Positions 37,522-47,087 are shown, counted from the stretch's first letter. The stretch is 64,000 nucleotides of DNA from Anabaena sphaerica FACHB-251 (GCF_014696825.1 NZ_JACJQU010000016.1:1-64000), one strand, 5' to 3'. Notes: a model not told the origin generated them from the letters alone. Program-made: numbers and translations.

Positions 37522-37956
37522 TCACCTGTCACCTAACTTGGACAAAAACCGGATAAACTCTAAGGGTAAACCATCAGAGTCGGCGATGAAAGCGACTTCT
37601 AGGATGCGATCGCCTATTTGTTGCTGAGTTGGTTCTAAAAGGATTTTGAGGGGTTGCAACTCAGCTACTACAGCAATTTTTGCCTTTAAATTATCTAACC
37701 AACTGTGCAAATCTGGCACAGTTTCAGTTAAATCAAAGGAAAGATGATAATAACCCACATAATGCTCATCTGCAAAAGCATCGGGTGCGGGTTTAGGCTG
37801 AGGAATTTGGATTAGTTCAATGCGGCTATCTAATCCTTCCATCCAGCAAGCTAAAGTATAACCTGTAGTGAAGCGATCGCCAACAGTAAATCCTAACTGC
37901 TCATAGAAAGCGATCGCACGGTGAATATTAGCAGTCCGAATAGAAGCATGGTGCAT
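37522..37956 (-). CDS. VOC (glyoxalase/bleomycin-resistance-like) family protein
   Basis: 144 residues with two betaalphabetabetabeta modules. MHHASIRTANIHRAIAFYEQ is the usual VOC start with a metal His; YYHLSFDLTE and a C-terminal LPLEFIRF (Glu) supply further ligands. It could be a lyase or dioxygenase of small substrates; the function is not clear from sequence. The C-terminus LGDR and stop are encoded by CTGTCAC repeats, so the native end may have been modified by repeat growth. Confidence 0.88.
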   Translation of the reverse strand: MHHASIRTANIHRAIAFYEQLGFTVGDRFTTGYTLACWMEGLDSRIELIQIPQPKPAPDAFADEHYVGYYHLSFDLTETVPDLHSWLDNLKAKIAVVAELQPLKILLEPTQQQIGDRILEVAFIADSDGLPLEFIRFLSKLGDR

Positions 37957-38030
37957 AAAATTTTAGATTTTAGATTTTGGATTTTGGATTGAGGATCAAT
38001 CTACAACCTAAAACCTAAAATTGCCATAAT

Positions 38031-38543
38031 TTACTCAAACAGCCGGAAATAAGGATAACGTACTGGTACACCAGGTTCTTTATCCAAATCAAAATTAATC
38101 ACATCCCAGGATGGATCTTCAGTTGGATCTGGTCCAAATTCCACTGGTAAGCCATACAAACGAGCAGCACCAGCTTCCGGTTGTCCAGAACGCCAAGGAC
38201 TACTACGCTCCAAATAACCACTCATTAACTCTTGATAGCGGCGAGCAATAATCACCCGTGTAGCACGAAAGCCTTGAGTATACAACTTATCTAACGCTTC
38301 GTGAATTTCAAAGCGAATACCATCAGGATGAGTATGTTGTCGATACCATTCATTATTCCACCTACGCCAATGACGACCCGACTGGAGATGTACCAACTCT
38401 CCCGTTTTCGGATTCGCTTCAAAAGCGCCATGACGCGTACACAGATAGGTATCAGTCAGCGTCAGCGCGGGAATAGTCTGGCGACAGTGAGGACACTGTA
38501 TTTCAGGGCCAAATATTGGGTACTGTAAGCCTGGATTGATCAT
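38031..38543 (-). CDS. TIGR02652-like conserved cyanobacterial protein
   Basis: 170 residues. The N-terminus has a probable zinc ribbon (CPHCRQTIPALTL...CTRHG), followed by a conserved WRRWNNEWYRQHTHPDGIRFE block and a C-terminal RYPYFRLF. I associate this with a family found in nearly all cyanobacteria (TIGR02652), function unknown. No membrane segment. Monocistronic, divergent from the gamma-carbonic anhydrase. Confidence 0.82.
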   Translation of the reverse strand: MINPGLQYPIFGPEIQCPHCRQTIPALTLTDTYLCTRHGAFEANPKTGELVHLQSGRHWRRWNNEWYRQHTHPDGIRFEIHEALDKLYTQGFRATRVIIARRYQELMSGYLERSSPWRSGQPEAGAARLYGLPVEFGPDPTEDPSWDVINFDLDKEPGVPVRYPYFRLFE

Positions 38544-38782
38544 GAAGTGCGTACAAGCATAATTTTATTTTTACCAGCACCAATAGGTTGGATTTAACAC
38601 ATCGGCTCTGCTACTTTGAGTTAGTTGCTTACCGCCACACAATAGGGAGTTGCCGCAAAAACAATTCTTAGCAGTTCTTTCCTTAGCGTATAGGCCAAAC
38701 GGCTGTGATATCCTGGTTGTGCAACCAGCCTCAAAGGTTGGAGTTTTTCGAGTGTTCCTGGGTACCATATCAATATTCTATC

Positions 38783-39322
38783 GTGTCTACTGTTTCCTAC
38801 TGGACATCTCCCGATTTTTCTCAAGCTGCCTTTATCGCAACCAACGCCGTTGTTGTCGGCTCAGTCAACATCGCAGCAGAGGTAAGCATTTGGTATGGTG
38901 CAGTGGTTAGGGGGGATGTAGAACGCATTGAAATTGGCGAATGCACAAACATTCAGGATGGAGCCATTTTACATGGTGATCCTGGTCTGCCAACAATCTT
39001 AGAAGATCATGTCACTATAGGCCATCGTGCTGTGGTACATTCTGCCCATATTGAACGTGGGAGTTTAATAGGCATTGGCGCAATCATTCTCAATGGAGTC
39101 CGAGTTGGTCATAGTAGCATCATTGGCGCTGGTGCAGTAGTAACCAAAGACATCCCACCATTTTCCCTAGTAGTAGGCATTCCTGCCAAAATCGCCCGTC
39201 AACTCACAAACACCGAAGCAGCAGAACTCATCGAACACGCCGAAAAATACCATAAATTAGCCCTAGTTCACGCCGGCAAGGGGACTGATATTGGTTTTCG
39301 ACAGGTGACAGGTGACAGGTGA
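38783..39322 (+). CDS. Gamma-class carbonic anhydrase / left-handed beta-helix protein
   Basis: 179 residues from GTG 38783 (VSTVSYWTSPDFS), the start that matches the fold; the frame is open to 38705 but upstream residues are not protein-like. Hexapeptide repeats (GAILHGDPG, DHVTIGHRAVVHSAHIERGSLIG) carry the His ligands of gamma-carbonic anhydrases, GHRAVVH and an upstream His. Such proteins interconvert CO2 and bicarbonate or act as acyl/assembly factors. The C-terminal FRQVTGDR and stop come from the CTGTCAC repeat. Confidence 0.88.
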   Translation: MSTVSYWTSPDFSQAAFIATNAVVVGSVNIAAEVSIWYGAVVRGDVERIEIGECTNIQDGAILHGDPGLPTILEDHVTIGHRAVVHSAHIERGSLIGIGAIILNGVRVGHSSIIGAGAVVTKDIPPFSLVVGIPAKIARQLTNTEAAELIEHAEKYHKLALVHAGKGTDIGFRQVTGDR

Positions 39323-39430
39323 CAGGTGGCAGTAAGAAGGGAATAGGGAGCAGGGGAGCAGGGGAGCAGGGGAGAATAAATAACCTCCTGACTCCTGACT
39401 CCTGCCTCCTGCCTTCTGCCTTCTGCCTCC
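39300..39430. repeat. Compound short tandem repeat tract
   Basis: Successive STRR types: GTGACAG (about four units, inside the end of the upstream gene), GGGGAGCA (three to four), CTCCTGA/CTCCTGC/CTTCTGC (about seven). It separates the carbonic anhydrase from psbY. Confidence 0.85.
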
Positions 39431-39547
39431 TGATCAACTTCATCATTCTTTACACTTCCCCTTGGAAAAATACCCCACTTCAGATAAAAATAAAAATTGA
39501 TAACTGTTGACAAAACTTTAATTTTTACATAACAGAGGTTTCTAGAT

Positions 39548-39673
39548 ATGGACATCGATACCCGTGTAGTCATCGTTTTAGCACCACTAGCCATAGCAGC
39601 TGGTTGGGCTGCTTTTAATATTGGTGCTGCTGCTATTAGACAAGTACAAAACTTTTTGAACAAAGAAGCTTAA
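39548..39673 (+). CDS. psbY: Photosystem II protein Y
   Basis: A 41-residue, single-span thylakoid protein at the periphery of photosystem II near cytochrome b559. Sequence [20 protein letters not shown]... continues with [17 protein letters not shown], matching the PsbY pattern (hydrophobic helix, AGWAxFNIG). A good Shine-Dalgarno AGAGG (39534-39538) lies 9 bp before the ATG. The gene stands alone between STRR tracts. Identification is strong despite its size. Confidence 0.93.
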   Translation: MDIDTRVVIVLAPLAIAAGWAAFNIGAAAIRQVQNFLNKEA

Positions 39674-39759
39674 TTTAGGTAATTTAAGGGAACAGGGAAT
39701 AGGGAACAGAAGACAAGAGGCAAGAGGCAAAGAGGCAAAAGAAAAATAATCTATTCTGT

Positions 39760-39810
39760 TCTCTGTCACCTGTCACCTGTCACCTGTCACCTATTCCTGT
39801 CACCTATTCC
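39760..39810. repeat. CTGTCAC heptanucleotide repeat upstream of folC
   Basis: About five units of CTGTCAC, then CTATTCCTGTCAC twice, running directly into the folC GTG start codon at 39812, so the repeat occupies its leader and ribosome-binding region. Confidence 0.85.
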
Positions 39811-39811
39811 T

Positions 39812-41140
39812 GTGAACATCGACTCCTTACTCCAACCCTTTCAACTCTTTGGTGTTAATCTGGGACTATCCCGTATTGTCAAATTATTAGCAAATCTTGA
39901 CAATCCCCATCATCAAGTTCCGGTCATTCATGTTGCTGGAACTAACGGTAAAGGTTCTGTTTGTGCTTACCTTTCCTCCGTACTTACTGAAGCTGGTTAT
40001 CGGACAGGACGCTACACTTCCCCACATTTAGTAGATTGGACAGAACGCATCTGTGTAAACGAACAGCCAATAGAACCAGAAAGTTTGTCTCAATTAATAC
40101 TACAAGTTCAAGCTGCCATTGACCAGAACGAAGAATCACCAACTCAGTTTGAAGTAATCACCGCAGCGGCTTGGTTATATTTTGCACAACAAAAAGTTGA
40201 TATAGCCGTGGTGGAAGTCGGACTGGGAGGGCGTTTAGATGCGACAAATGTCTGTTCTCAGCCTTTAGTAACAGTTATTACATCTATTAGTCGGGAACAC
40301 TGGCAACAACTAGGTCCCACAGTGGCTGATATTGCCGGAGAAAAAGCAGGTATTATTAAACCTGGATGTCCTGTAGTAGTTGGACCATTACCTACAGATG
40401 CCCAACAAGTTGTAATATCCCGTAGCTTAGAATTACAATGCCCAATTATTACCCCTCAACCTGCTCAGGAAATTAACCCTGGATGGGCAGAATATAAAAG
40501 ATGGGGAGATGGGGAGAAAATAGAAGAATCGAAATCTACAATTAAATATCCTTTACCATTAAAGGGACAAATTCAATTAACAAATTCAGCTTTAGCTTTA
40601 GCAGCTTTAGAAATATTACAACAACAAGGCTGGAAAATTCCCGAACAAGCCATTATTAATGGCATAGGAAAAACCAAATGGCCAGGAAGAATGCAATGGT
40701 TCACCTGGAAAAAAGATAATAATACAAGTTATCAACTATTAATTGATGGCGCACATAACCCAGCTTCAGCAGAAGTTTTAAGAAATTATGTAGATAGTCT
40801 CACCCCACCCCCTCCCCGCAAGCAGGGAGGGGAGAATAATTGTGTAACTTGGGTAATGGGAATGTTAGCCACTAAAGATCATGGTGATATTTTTCAAGCA
40901 TTATTAAAAACAGGAGATAAATTATATTTAGTACCTGTCCCCGATAGTAATTCAGCCAATCTGGATAATTTAACAAAATTAGCTCTTGAAACTTGCCTCG
41001 ATTTAGGTTTTTGCAGCACCTATCCAGATGTATTTATCGCTTTAGATGCTGCTTTCACCTCGATAGATAACAGAGATAACTTAGTTGTTTTATGCGGTTC
41101 TCTCTATTTAATAGGATATTTTCTAGGTAATTGTTATTAG
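39812..41140 (+). CDS. folC: Bifunctional dihydrofolate/folylpolyglutamate synthase
   Basis: Adds glutamate to dihydropteroate/tetrahydrofolate. 442 residues from GTG 39812. Mur-ligase fold with P-loop GTNGKGS (residues 43-49), GRYTSPHLVDWTERI, EVGLGGRLDATN, ITSISREHWQQLG and the C-terminal LIDGAHNPAS block. No Shine-Dalgarno is seen, because the leader is CTGTCAC repeat. Residues about 330-343 (TPPPPRKQGGENN) are encoded by a C-rich/G-rich palindromic repeat inserted in frame between conserved blocks; likely a tolerated surface loop. Confidence 0.94.
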   Translation: MNIDSLLQPFQLFGVNLGLSRIVKLLANLDNPHHQVPVIHVAGTNGKGSVCAYLSSVLTEAGYRTGRYTSPHLVDWTERICVNEQPIEPESLSQLILQVQAAIDQNEESPTQFEVITAAAWLYFAQQKVDIAVVEVGLGGRLDATNVCSQPLVTVITSISREHWQQLGPTVADIAGEKAGIIKPGCPVVVGPLPTDAQQVVISRSLELQCPIITPQPAQEINPGWAEYKRWGDGEKIEESKSTIKYPLPLKGQIQLTNSALALAALEILQQQGWKIPEQAIINGIGKTKWPGRMQWFTWKKDNNTSYQLLIDGAHNPASAEVLRNYVDSLTPPPPRKQGGENNCVTWVMGMLATKDHGDIFQALLKTGDKLYLVPVPDSNSANLDNLTKLALETCLDLGFCSTYPDVFIALDAAFTSIDNRDNLVVLCGSLYLIGYFLGNCY

Positions 41141-41223
41141 TCATTGGGAAAGAAGGGAACAGGAAACAGGGAATAGATATACTTAAAATTCAAAAACTTC
41201 TGCCTCCTGTCTCCTGCCTTCAA

Positions 41224-42522
41224 TTACCGATTATTCCACTGTTGTGCTGCATCTTCTACAGCTTTATCTACCGTTTTTTGTCCTAACATTGCCGCTTGGA
41301 GATTTTCATAAATTGTCTTTTGCAAAAGTTTAAAATCTTTCAATTTCGGGGTTAAAACCTCTGCTTTTTGCATCTGTTCGGCGCTGATTATACGTCCCTT
41401 TTCCACAGTTGAAGCAGTAGCAGGAACTTCCTTAAAATAACTATCAGATAATGCTTTAACCGTTGAAGGTAAGACATTAGCAGCTTTAGAAAAAGCCAGT
41501 TGATTTTCGTCATTAGTAACGAATAAAGCAAATTTAACCGCTGCATCAGGGTGTTTGCTGGCACGGGGAATGACGATATTCATCACAGCCACATTTTTCT
41601 TACCAGTATCACCTGTAATTTGAGGTGCTATAGCCGAAGCTTGAGCAATTTTTGGTGCATTATTAGATATCGTCTTCAGAAACTCAGGACCAGAAGCTAA
41701 AAAAGTTGTTTCCCCAGATTGGTATAAATCAATTGCATGACGGTGGCCTTGTGTCAATGATTCTTTAGGTAGTAATCCTTTCTTATACAAATCTACCCAA
41801 TACTGAAAAGCAGCTTTTCCTTGTGGTGTATTAAAACCCGCTTTTCCCTCAGCATTTACTAAAGTAACTCCCATTTGTACAAATGATTCCAATACCTCAC
41901 CAGAATCTTGGGGTACAAAAGTGGCAAAAAAGGCGTATTTACCAGTTTTATCTTTAATTTGTTGCGCCGCTTGCGCTAATTCTGTATAAGTCGCAGGTGG
42001 TTTAATGATACCTGCTTGTTTTAACAAATCAGTGTTATAAATAGTTAACCTCGTGGTGAGATACCAGGGAATACCAAAACTCTTACCATTGAGGGTACTA
42101 GCTTGCCAAATATTTGGCAAATAGGAAGAACGAACTTCACTAGGAACTTTTGCATCCAAATCTAACCAGGCATTTCGTCCGGCTAGTTGGGAAGCAAAAT
42201 CTGGGTTAAGGTTAACAACATCTGGTGGCGTTTTTGCGGAGACAGCTGTTAAAATCTTGTTCTCCATCGCTGCCCAAGGGACATCTACCCATTTCACTTT
42301 GATACTGGGGTTTTGTGATTCAAAAGTCGTAATGAGACTTTGGAAGTAGTTGGTAAATTGGGGTTGGAGTTGCATTGTCCAAAACTCAATGGTTGCGGCT
42401 TCTGAAGCAGCAGGTTTTGTGGTGGTGCCAACATTACCTGTGCTGCAACTTACCACCCAACTAGCTAATAAACCAATTAGCGCCCAAACAGTTAGATGTT
42501 TAAATTTTTGCGATCGAATCAT
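41224..42522 (-). CDS. Extracellular solute-binding lipoprotein (sugar ABC type)
   Basis: 432 residues. Lipobox LASWVVSC with lipid-modified C26. The fold is that of UgpB/MalE-type binding proteins (FWTMQLQPQFTNYFQSL...FESQNPSIKVKWVDVPW; PPDVVNLNPDFASQLA; GIPWYLTTRLTIYNTDLL). It captures a sugar or related solute in the periplasm for an ABC importer. No permease or ATPase gene adjoins it, so the partner transporter is elsewhere. Confidence 0.92.
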   Translation of the reverse strand: MIRSQKFKHLTVWALIGLLASWVVSCSTGNVGTTTKPAASEAATIEFWTMQLQPQFTNYFQSLITTFESQNPSIKVKWVDVPWAAMENKILTAVSAKTPPDVVNLNPDFASQLAGRNAWLDLDAKVPSEVRSSYLPNIWQASTLNGKSFGIPWYLTTRLTIYNTDLLKQAGIIKPPATYTELAQAAQQIKDKTGKYAFFATFVPQDSGEVLESFVQMGVTLVNAEGKAGFNTPQGKAAFQYWVDLYKKGLLPKESLTQGHRHAIDLYQSGETTFLASGPEFLKTISNNAPKIAQASAIAPQITGDTGKKNVAVMNIVIPRASKHPDAAVKFALFVTNDENQLAFSKAANVLPSTVKALSDSYFKEVPATASTVEKGRIISAEQMQKAEVLTPKLKDFKLLQKTIYENLQAAMLGQKTVDKAVEDAAQQWNNR

Positions 42523-42735
42523 CGTGGTAATATTTTTACGGTTAACAGGGGTGAAAAACTTATGCGGAAATGTCGAGATTATAAGCTATATAGATTACTT
42601 AGTAAGAACGCCAGTTACTAGTTAAGGGACTGGGGATTGGGAAGTGGGGACTGGGAAGAATAACCTTCTGACACCTGACTTTTGACTCCTTGTTCTAAAA
42701 ATTTTCCATCTAGCAATCTTCTAGCAGGTAAAACT

Positions 42736-43863
42736 GTGGTAAACAACGTCTTTAGTAATCTTAGTAATCTTGGTAAACTCCTTGGTAAATCTAAGAAAGG
42801 TGTTGGTATTGAACTGGCACCAGATCGAATGAACATAGTTCAACTCCGTAAGCAACGCCAAGGCTTAAAAATAGAATCATTGACAACATTCCCTGTGCCA
42901 GAGGGGATAATTATCGACGGTCAAATTAACGACTCTCCCAGGATGGCGGAACTTATTCAGCAGGCAATGGCTGACAGCAAAATTAAAGCTTCCCGTGTTG
43001 CCACTTGTATACCAGGACGAGATGCTATTGTTCGCGTCATTCCTGTACCAGCCGAGTTGGATGATAAAGAGTTGCGTGAGATGGTGCTTAACCATGAGGC
43101 CGCCTTGTATTTGCCCTATCCACGAGAAGAAGCTGATGTAGATTATCAAAAATTGGGGTACTTTGTAGACGAGGATGGCATTGAAAAAGTACAAGTTCTT
43201 TTAGTTGCCACTCGCAAGGAAGTGACAGACACCTATATTAATACTTTTGCCGAGGCAGGATTAGCAGTTGATGTTTTAGAAATTAACAGTTTTGCCCTGA
43301 TTCGGACTATTCGCGATCAGTTACGGCTATTCGGACCTCAAGAAGCAGCAGTGTTGGTTGATATTGAGTTTGACAGCACTGAAATCGCCATCATTATTAA
43401 TGGAGTACCCCAATTTTCCCGTACTGTGCCTATAGGTACATATCAACTGCAAGCTGCTCTAGCCAGGGCAATGAATTTACCCACATCACGAGATATGGAT
43501 ATGTTGATGGATATGACTATTCCATCCCATACTCTAGATGCTGGAAAGACTGGGACTACTGGTGCTAATCCTGGTATGGGTCCTATGTTGAAAGTTCTGG
43601 GAGAATTATCAGATGAACTGCGCCGTTCTATTGATTTTTATATCAATCAGAGTGAAGGACTAGAAGTAGCACAGATTCTACTAGCTGGCACAGGAGGAGG
43701 ACTTAAACAACTAGATGAATTCTTTACTCAAAGATTAGGTTTTCCAACTACCCAAATAGATCCGATTAGAGATTTGTCTTTGCAGGTAGAAGCTGAAAAA
43801 TATCCCCCCGAGCAACGCCCTGGTTTGGGGATAGTGCTGGGTTTAGGAATGCGGGAGGCATAA
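42736..43863 (+). CDS. pilM: Type IV pilus assembly ATPase-fold protein PilM
   Basis: 375 residues from GTG 42736 (AGCAGG upstream); the frame is open to 42682 without homology. Actin/FtsA-like fold: VGIELAPDRMNIVQL, phosphate-loop-type blocks DIEFDSTEIAIIINGVPQFS and LLAGTGGGLKQLDEFF. Cytoplasmic protein that binds the PilN N-terminus to build the inner-membrane alignment complex. First gene of pilM-pilN-pilO-pilQ, spaced 4 bp from pilN. Confidence 0.93.
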   Translation: MVNNVFSNLSNLGKLLGKSKKGVGIELAPDRMNIVQLRKQRQGLKIESLTTFPVPEGIIIDGQINDSPRMAELIQQAMADSKIKASRVATCIPGRDAIVRVIPVPAELDDKELREMVLNHEAALYLPYPREEADVDYQKLGYFVDEDGIEKVQVLLVATRKEVTDTYINTFAEAGLAVDVLEINSFALIRTIRDQLRLFGPQEAAVLVDIEFDSTEIAIIINGVPQFSRTVPIGTYQLQAALARAMNLPTSRDMDMLMDMTIPSHTLDAGKTGTTGANPGMGPMLKVLGELSDELRRSIDFYINQSEGLEVAQILLAGTGGGLKQLDEFFTQRLGFPTTQIDPIRDLSLQVEAEKYPPEQRPGLGIVLGLGMREA

Positions 43864-43867
43864 CAAA

Positions 43868-44653
43868 ATGTACAGTTTGGATATTAACTTTCTTAAAGAC
43901 CGCTCACCTGCTGAGTTGAATGAGAATAAACCCGTCAGACAACCAATTAATGTAGAAGATTTAAAACCAGCATTGTTGGGAGTAGGTGTGGGTTTATGTT
44001 TTCCCGCTTTGGTTTTTGTTGGTTCGTGGCTTTTACAAGGCCAAATTGATCGGTTAACGCAGCAAATCGGCAAACTAGAGCAGGAAAGTAAGGAATTAGA
44101 CGGTAAAATAGCTAACATAACAAAAATCAAGGATGAAACAGCAAGTGTCAAAGATCAAACACAAGCTTTAGTGACAGTATTTGATCAAATTCGTCCTTGG
44201 TCAGCGATGTTACAAGATTTGCGCGATCGCATTCCCGCGAATGTGCAAGTTGAAACCATCAAGCAAATTCCACCCGTGATTCAAGCCCAGAACAGCGGGG
44301 TAACAAAACCTAGCAATCCTGCGGGGCTATTGGAAATTAATGGCTATGCTCGCTCTTTTAGTGATGTCAATGACTTCCTACTGAGTATGGGAAAATCTAA
44401 GTTATTGAGTGCCGCAGAAAGCCGAATTAGTACCGCAGAATTGGTTGATGCACCACCAATAACGGGTGCTATTCCACCTGAGACTAAATCTGAAGTAAAA
44501 ATCAAACCCCCTCAAGTGGTTAAATACACTATTAAAGCTAGTCTGAGTAATGTACCAGCATCTGAATTAATTCGTGAGTTAGAGCAAAAAGGCACGGTCG
44601 GATTAGTCGATAGGATTCGTAGCCTACAAAAAACAGGAGCCATTGCGAAATGA
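43868..44653 (+). CDS. pilN: Type IV pilus inner-membrane protein PilN
   Basis: 261 residues. A cytoplasmic N-terminus (MYSLDINFLKDRSPAELN) contacts PilM, one transmembrane helix lies at about 37-57, then comes a periplasmic coiled coil and ferredoxin-like domain (LLEINGYARSFSDVNDFLLSM). The longer C-terminus is usual in cyanobacteria. It overlaps pilO by 4 bp (ATGA), so translation is coupled. Confidence 0.92.
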   Translation: MYSLDINFLKDRSPAELNENKPVRQPINVEDLKPALLGVGVGLCFPALVFVGSWLLQGQIDRLTQQIGKLEQESKELDGKIANITKIKDETASVKDQTQALVTVFDQIRPWSAMLQDLRDRIPANVQVETIKQIPPVIQAQNSGVTKPSNPAGLLEINGYARSFSDVNDFLLSMGKSKLLSAAESRISTAELVDAPPITGAIPPETKSEVKIKPPQVVKYTIKASLSNVPASELIRELEQKGTVGLVDRIRSLQKTGAIAK

Positions 44654-45423
44654 CACTGAGTGATGATTTAAGTTTTTCTCAAAATACCTTTGATGATGCC
44701 TCATCATCCTATCCCACTGCCTTTGGCATTACTTTTACACCACAAATTATAGGGGGTATAGTTGGTGGTTTAGGGTTTCTTGGTGGTGTTTATATGATAG
44801 TAAACACGGTCATGCCAGCTTGGAATAATTTTCAAGATTTGCAAACAAGAAATAATAACTTGCAAGGGGAAGTTGAGCAAAAAAGGCTCAAAGCCCAACA
44901 AATTGATAAGGTACTAGCAGAGTTAGCTCAGTCCAAGCAGCAACAAACCCAAGTTCTAGCGTTATTTGCTAATGAAAAAAGTTTGGATACCTTGCTGATT
45001 GATACCAGTCTCTTGGTGGATTCCAGTAATGCTCAAGTCCCTGGAACTAATGCCGTCAGAGCCAAACTCAAAAAGTTTGTGCCATCAGGAGATAAAGCAG
45101 AAATAATCACTGATAACAGTCTGGGAGAAAAAGTCAACAATAAGCTCAAACGCCAGACTATCAAGGTAGAAATTGAAGGCAATTTTGAACAAACTCAGGC
45201 AATTATGCGTAATATCGAGCGTTTGCAGCCTTTATTACTTGTTCAAAACTATGACTCCAAATTGATACCACCAGAGGTAGATAAGTCAGATGAGAAAAAG
45301 AAAGCAGTGCGAACTGGAATCGGGAAGCTGTCAACTTCTTTTGATTTAGTGGCATTAATGCCATTGACTGCTGAAGAATTGACAGAAATAGCAGCGAAAG
45401 CCGCTCCTCCAGCCCAGAAGTAA
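44650..45423 (+). CDS. pilO: Type IV pilus inner-membrane protein PilO
   Basis: 257 residues. N-terminal cytoplasmic tail, one transmembrane helix (IVGGLGFLGGVYMIVNTV), coiled coil and a periplasmic domain (EIEGNFEQTQAIMRNIERL). Forms heterodimers with PilN to link the motor to the secretin. The ATG overlaps the pilN stop. Intact, in contrast to the downstream secretin gene. Confidence 0.9.
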   Translation: MTLSDDLSFSQNTFDDASSSYPTAFGITFTPQIIGGIVGGLGFLGGVYMIVNTVMPAWNNFQDLQTRNNNLQGEVEQKRLKAQQIDKVLAELAQSKQQQTQVLALFANEKSLDTLLIDTSLLVDSSNAQVPGTNAVRAKLKKFVPSGDKAEIITDNSLGEKVNNKLKRQTIKVEIEGNFEQTQAIMRNIERLQPLLLVQNYDSKLIPPEVDKSDEKKKAVRTGIGKLSTSFDLVALMPLTAEELTEIAAKAAPPAQK

Positions 45424-45549
45424 CCCGCAAAAGTCCTGAGTGCTGATTTGTAACTAGAATGTAAATTCAATGTACAATAGGTTACTTTTAGATTTCTGGT
45501 TAACAAGTAGATATACAGGCTCGTTTTTATTTAAGGTGAGGAATGAACT

Positions 45550-46687
45550 GTGAAACAAGTTCATAGTAATGTTTTAATTTCTAGTGCTACTGCTTGTGTG
45601 CTTTTAGCAGCGCAGCCAGTTTTGGCACAGACCACTCAAATTACTGAAGTGAAACTAAATCCCGCTGATGGGGGAATTAGTGTAATTTTAACGACTTCTT
45701 CTGGTGATAAACCCCAAGTTTTCACCACAAAAAGAGATAAAGCCTTTTCTGAGTACGACCCAAACTACACCACTGGGAGGTACATCAGGTACAGGTACTA
45801 CAGTAATTAACAACTCTAGTATACCATACGTTGTACCTGAAACAGGACAGGTTGTTGCACCTGGCCAACTCTTGATAATTCCAGGGGCAGCAGCATCAGT
45901 ACCTACGCCAATTTCCCCAGCAACTTCAAACCCCTTGCAACCAGGTTTTACAGACATTACTCAGCCTACAAATGCTATCAGAACTGTATCTGGTACTGGT
46001 AGCACTCAAACGGTAACTACAACCCAAGGTGTACTTGGCCAGGCAACAGCAGCTTTACCCTCCCTGTACAAATTCCCCAGACGATTCCTTGCAAGTTTAC
46101 AGGCTCAGGTTCAAAGCGGTAATGCCAAGATTTTGACTGATCCAACCCTAATTGTGCAAGAAGGACAGGATGCAGTAGTCAAGTTAACCTCAGAAGTGTA
46201 TGGAGGTATTAGAGTAACAGACACACTCAGAGAACCGATCATCAAGGAAGCCGGGTTAACTTTAGCAGTTAGAGTAGACAGGATTGATGATAATGGTTTT
46301 GTGTCCTTGTCTGTTGCACCTACTGTATCTGCATTTGCTGGTAGCTCACCAACTCCTGATGGCAATATTGCCTTGTTAGCAGCTAGAAGTCTTCAATCGG
46401 GTACACTGCGCTTGCGAGATGGTCAAACATTAATTCTCAGTGGTATTATTCAAGACCAAGATAGAACTACTGTTTCTAAGCTGCCTATTTTGGGTGATAT
46501 TCCTCTGCTTGGTTCCCTGTTTAGAAGAACAAACAGAACCAATGAACGCAGAGAGGTGATTGTGTTACTCACACCGCAGGTAATGGATGACTCGGAGCGT
46601 TCCAGCTACGGTTATAATTACACTCCTAGTCCACAGGTGCGGGATGTCCTTGAGCGTCGGGGCTTGAAGGTTCCTGGTAGACGGTAA
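45550..46687 (+). pseudogene. pilQ: pilQ secretin with large internal deletion and frameshift
   Basis: Starts at GTG 45550 with a good Shine-Dalgarno (AAGGTGAGG). It encodes a signal peptide (CVLLAAQPVLAQ) and the first part of an AMIN domain (TQITEVKLNPADGGISVILT), about 60 codons. After about 45735 homology resumes in another frame within the secretin region: IPYVVPETGQVVAPG, SGNAKILTDPTLIVQEGQ, GQTLILSGIIQDQDRTT and VIVLLTPQVMDDSERS to the C-terminus. The rest of the AMIN domain and the N-domains are missing, roughly 350-400 residues compared with usual cyanobacterial PilQ. Not a functional outer-membrane pore as it stands. A sequencing or assembly collapse is the alternative. Confidence 0.85.
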
Positions 46688-46698
46688 ACTGTGCATAT

Positions 46699-46722
46699 AC
46701 CCGAATTCTGTATGATTCGGGT
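46699..46722 (+). terminator. Terminator after pilQ
   Basis: ACCCGAAT and ATTCGGGT form an 8-bp stem with an 8-nt loop, followed by ATTTATAT, 12 bp after the pilQ stop. It also separates it from the convergent xisI relic. Confidence 0.7.
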
Positions 46723-46734
46723 ATTTATATCACT

Positions 46735-47087
46735 TTAAGGGGTGGCAAATTCTGTGAATTCGCGCATTTCAGGAGCATGAAAAGCCAAGACTATATCTTG
46801 TTTTGGTACACCTTTTATCAGTAAAAGTGTAGCAATTCCTACTTCTGTGCCATCATGCTGTATCCAGATTTTGCCGTTTTTGATATCAATGTGTATATTG
46901 GGCGAAGTTTTACAATACTACATCCATGAGTGCGATTGTTTCCACGCCAACCAGTATGTAAGAGAATATAATGGTCGTTTTGGGTATCTATAACCGCTTG
47001 CGCTTCGACTTCTTCCGGTGAAAATCGTCTTTGCGCTTTTTCTAAAATTAAATTTGGAACAATTCGACGATCCTCTTCTACTGCCAT
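46735..47087 (-). pseudogene. xisI: XisI-family protein, frameshifted
   Basis: The N-terminal frame reads MAVEEDRRIVPNLILEKAQR... to [15 protein letters not shown]. After about 46910 the family sequence continues in another frame: [20 protein letters not shown], then [20 protein letters not shown], ending at TAA 46735-46737. A one-base indel therefore breaks the gene. XisI works with XisH; the pair was described as controllers of fdxN-element excision in Anabaena and is widespread in cyanobacteria as an accessory pair. Its ATG overlaps the preceding xisH stop. Confidence 0.85.

Noticed and set aside
38571-38824. Short ORFs between 38.5 and 38.8 kb
   Set aside because: Overlapping open frames on both strands with no protein-like features; the region is the leader of the carbonic anhydrase gene.
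39228-39663. Several minus-strand ORFs around psbY
   Set aside because: They are translations of STRR tracts (LPCSPAPLLPIP, RRQEAGVRSQE) and antisense of psbY.
45704-46687. Independent short secretin gene
   Set aside because: It starts inside the AMIN region in the wrong frame, with no ribosome-binding site or signal peptide; it is better explained as the distal part of a deleted pilQ.
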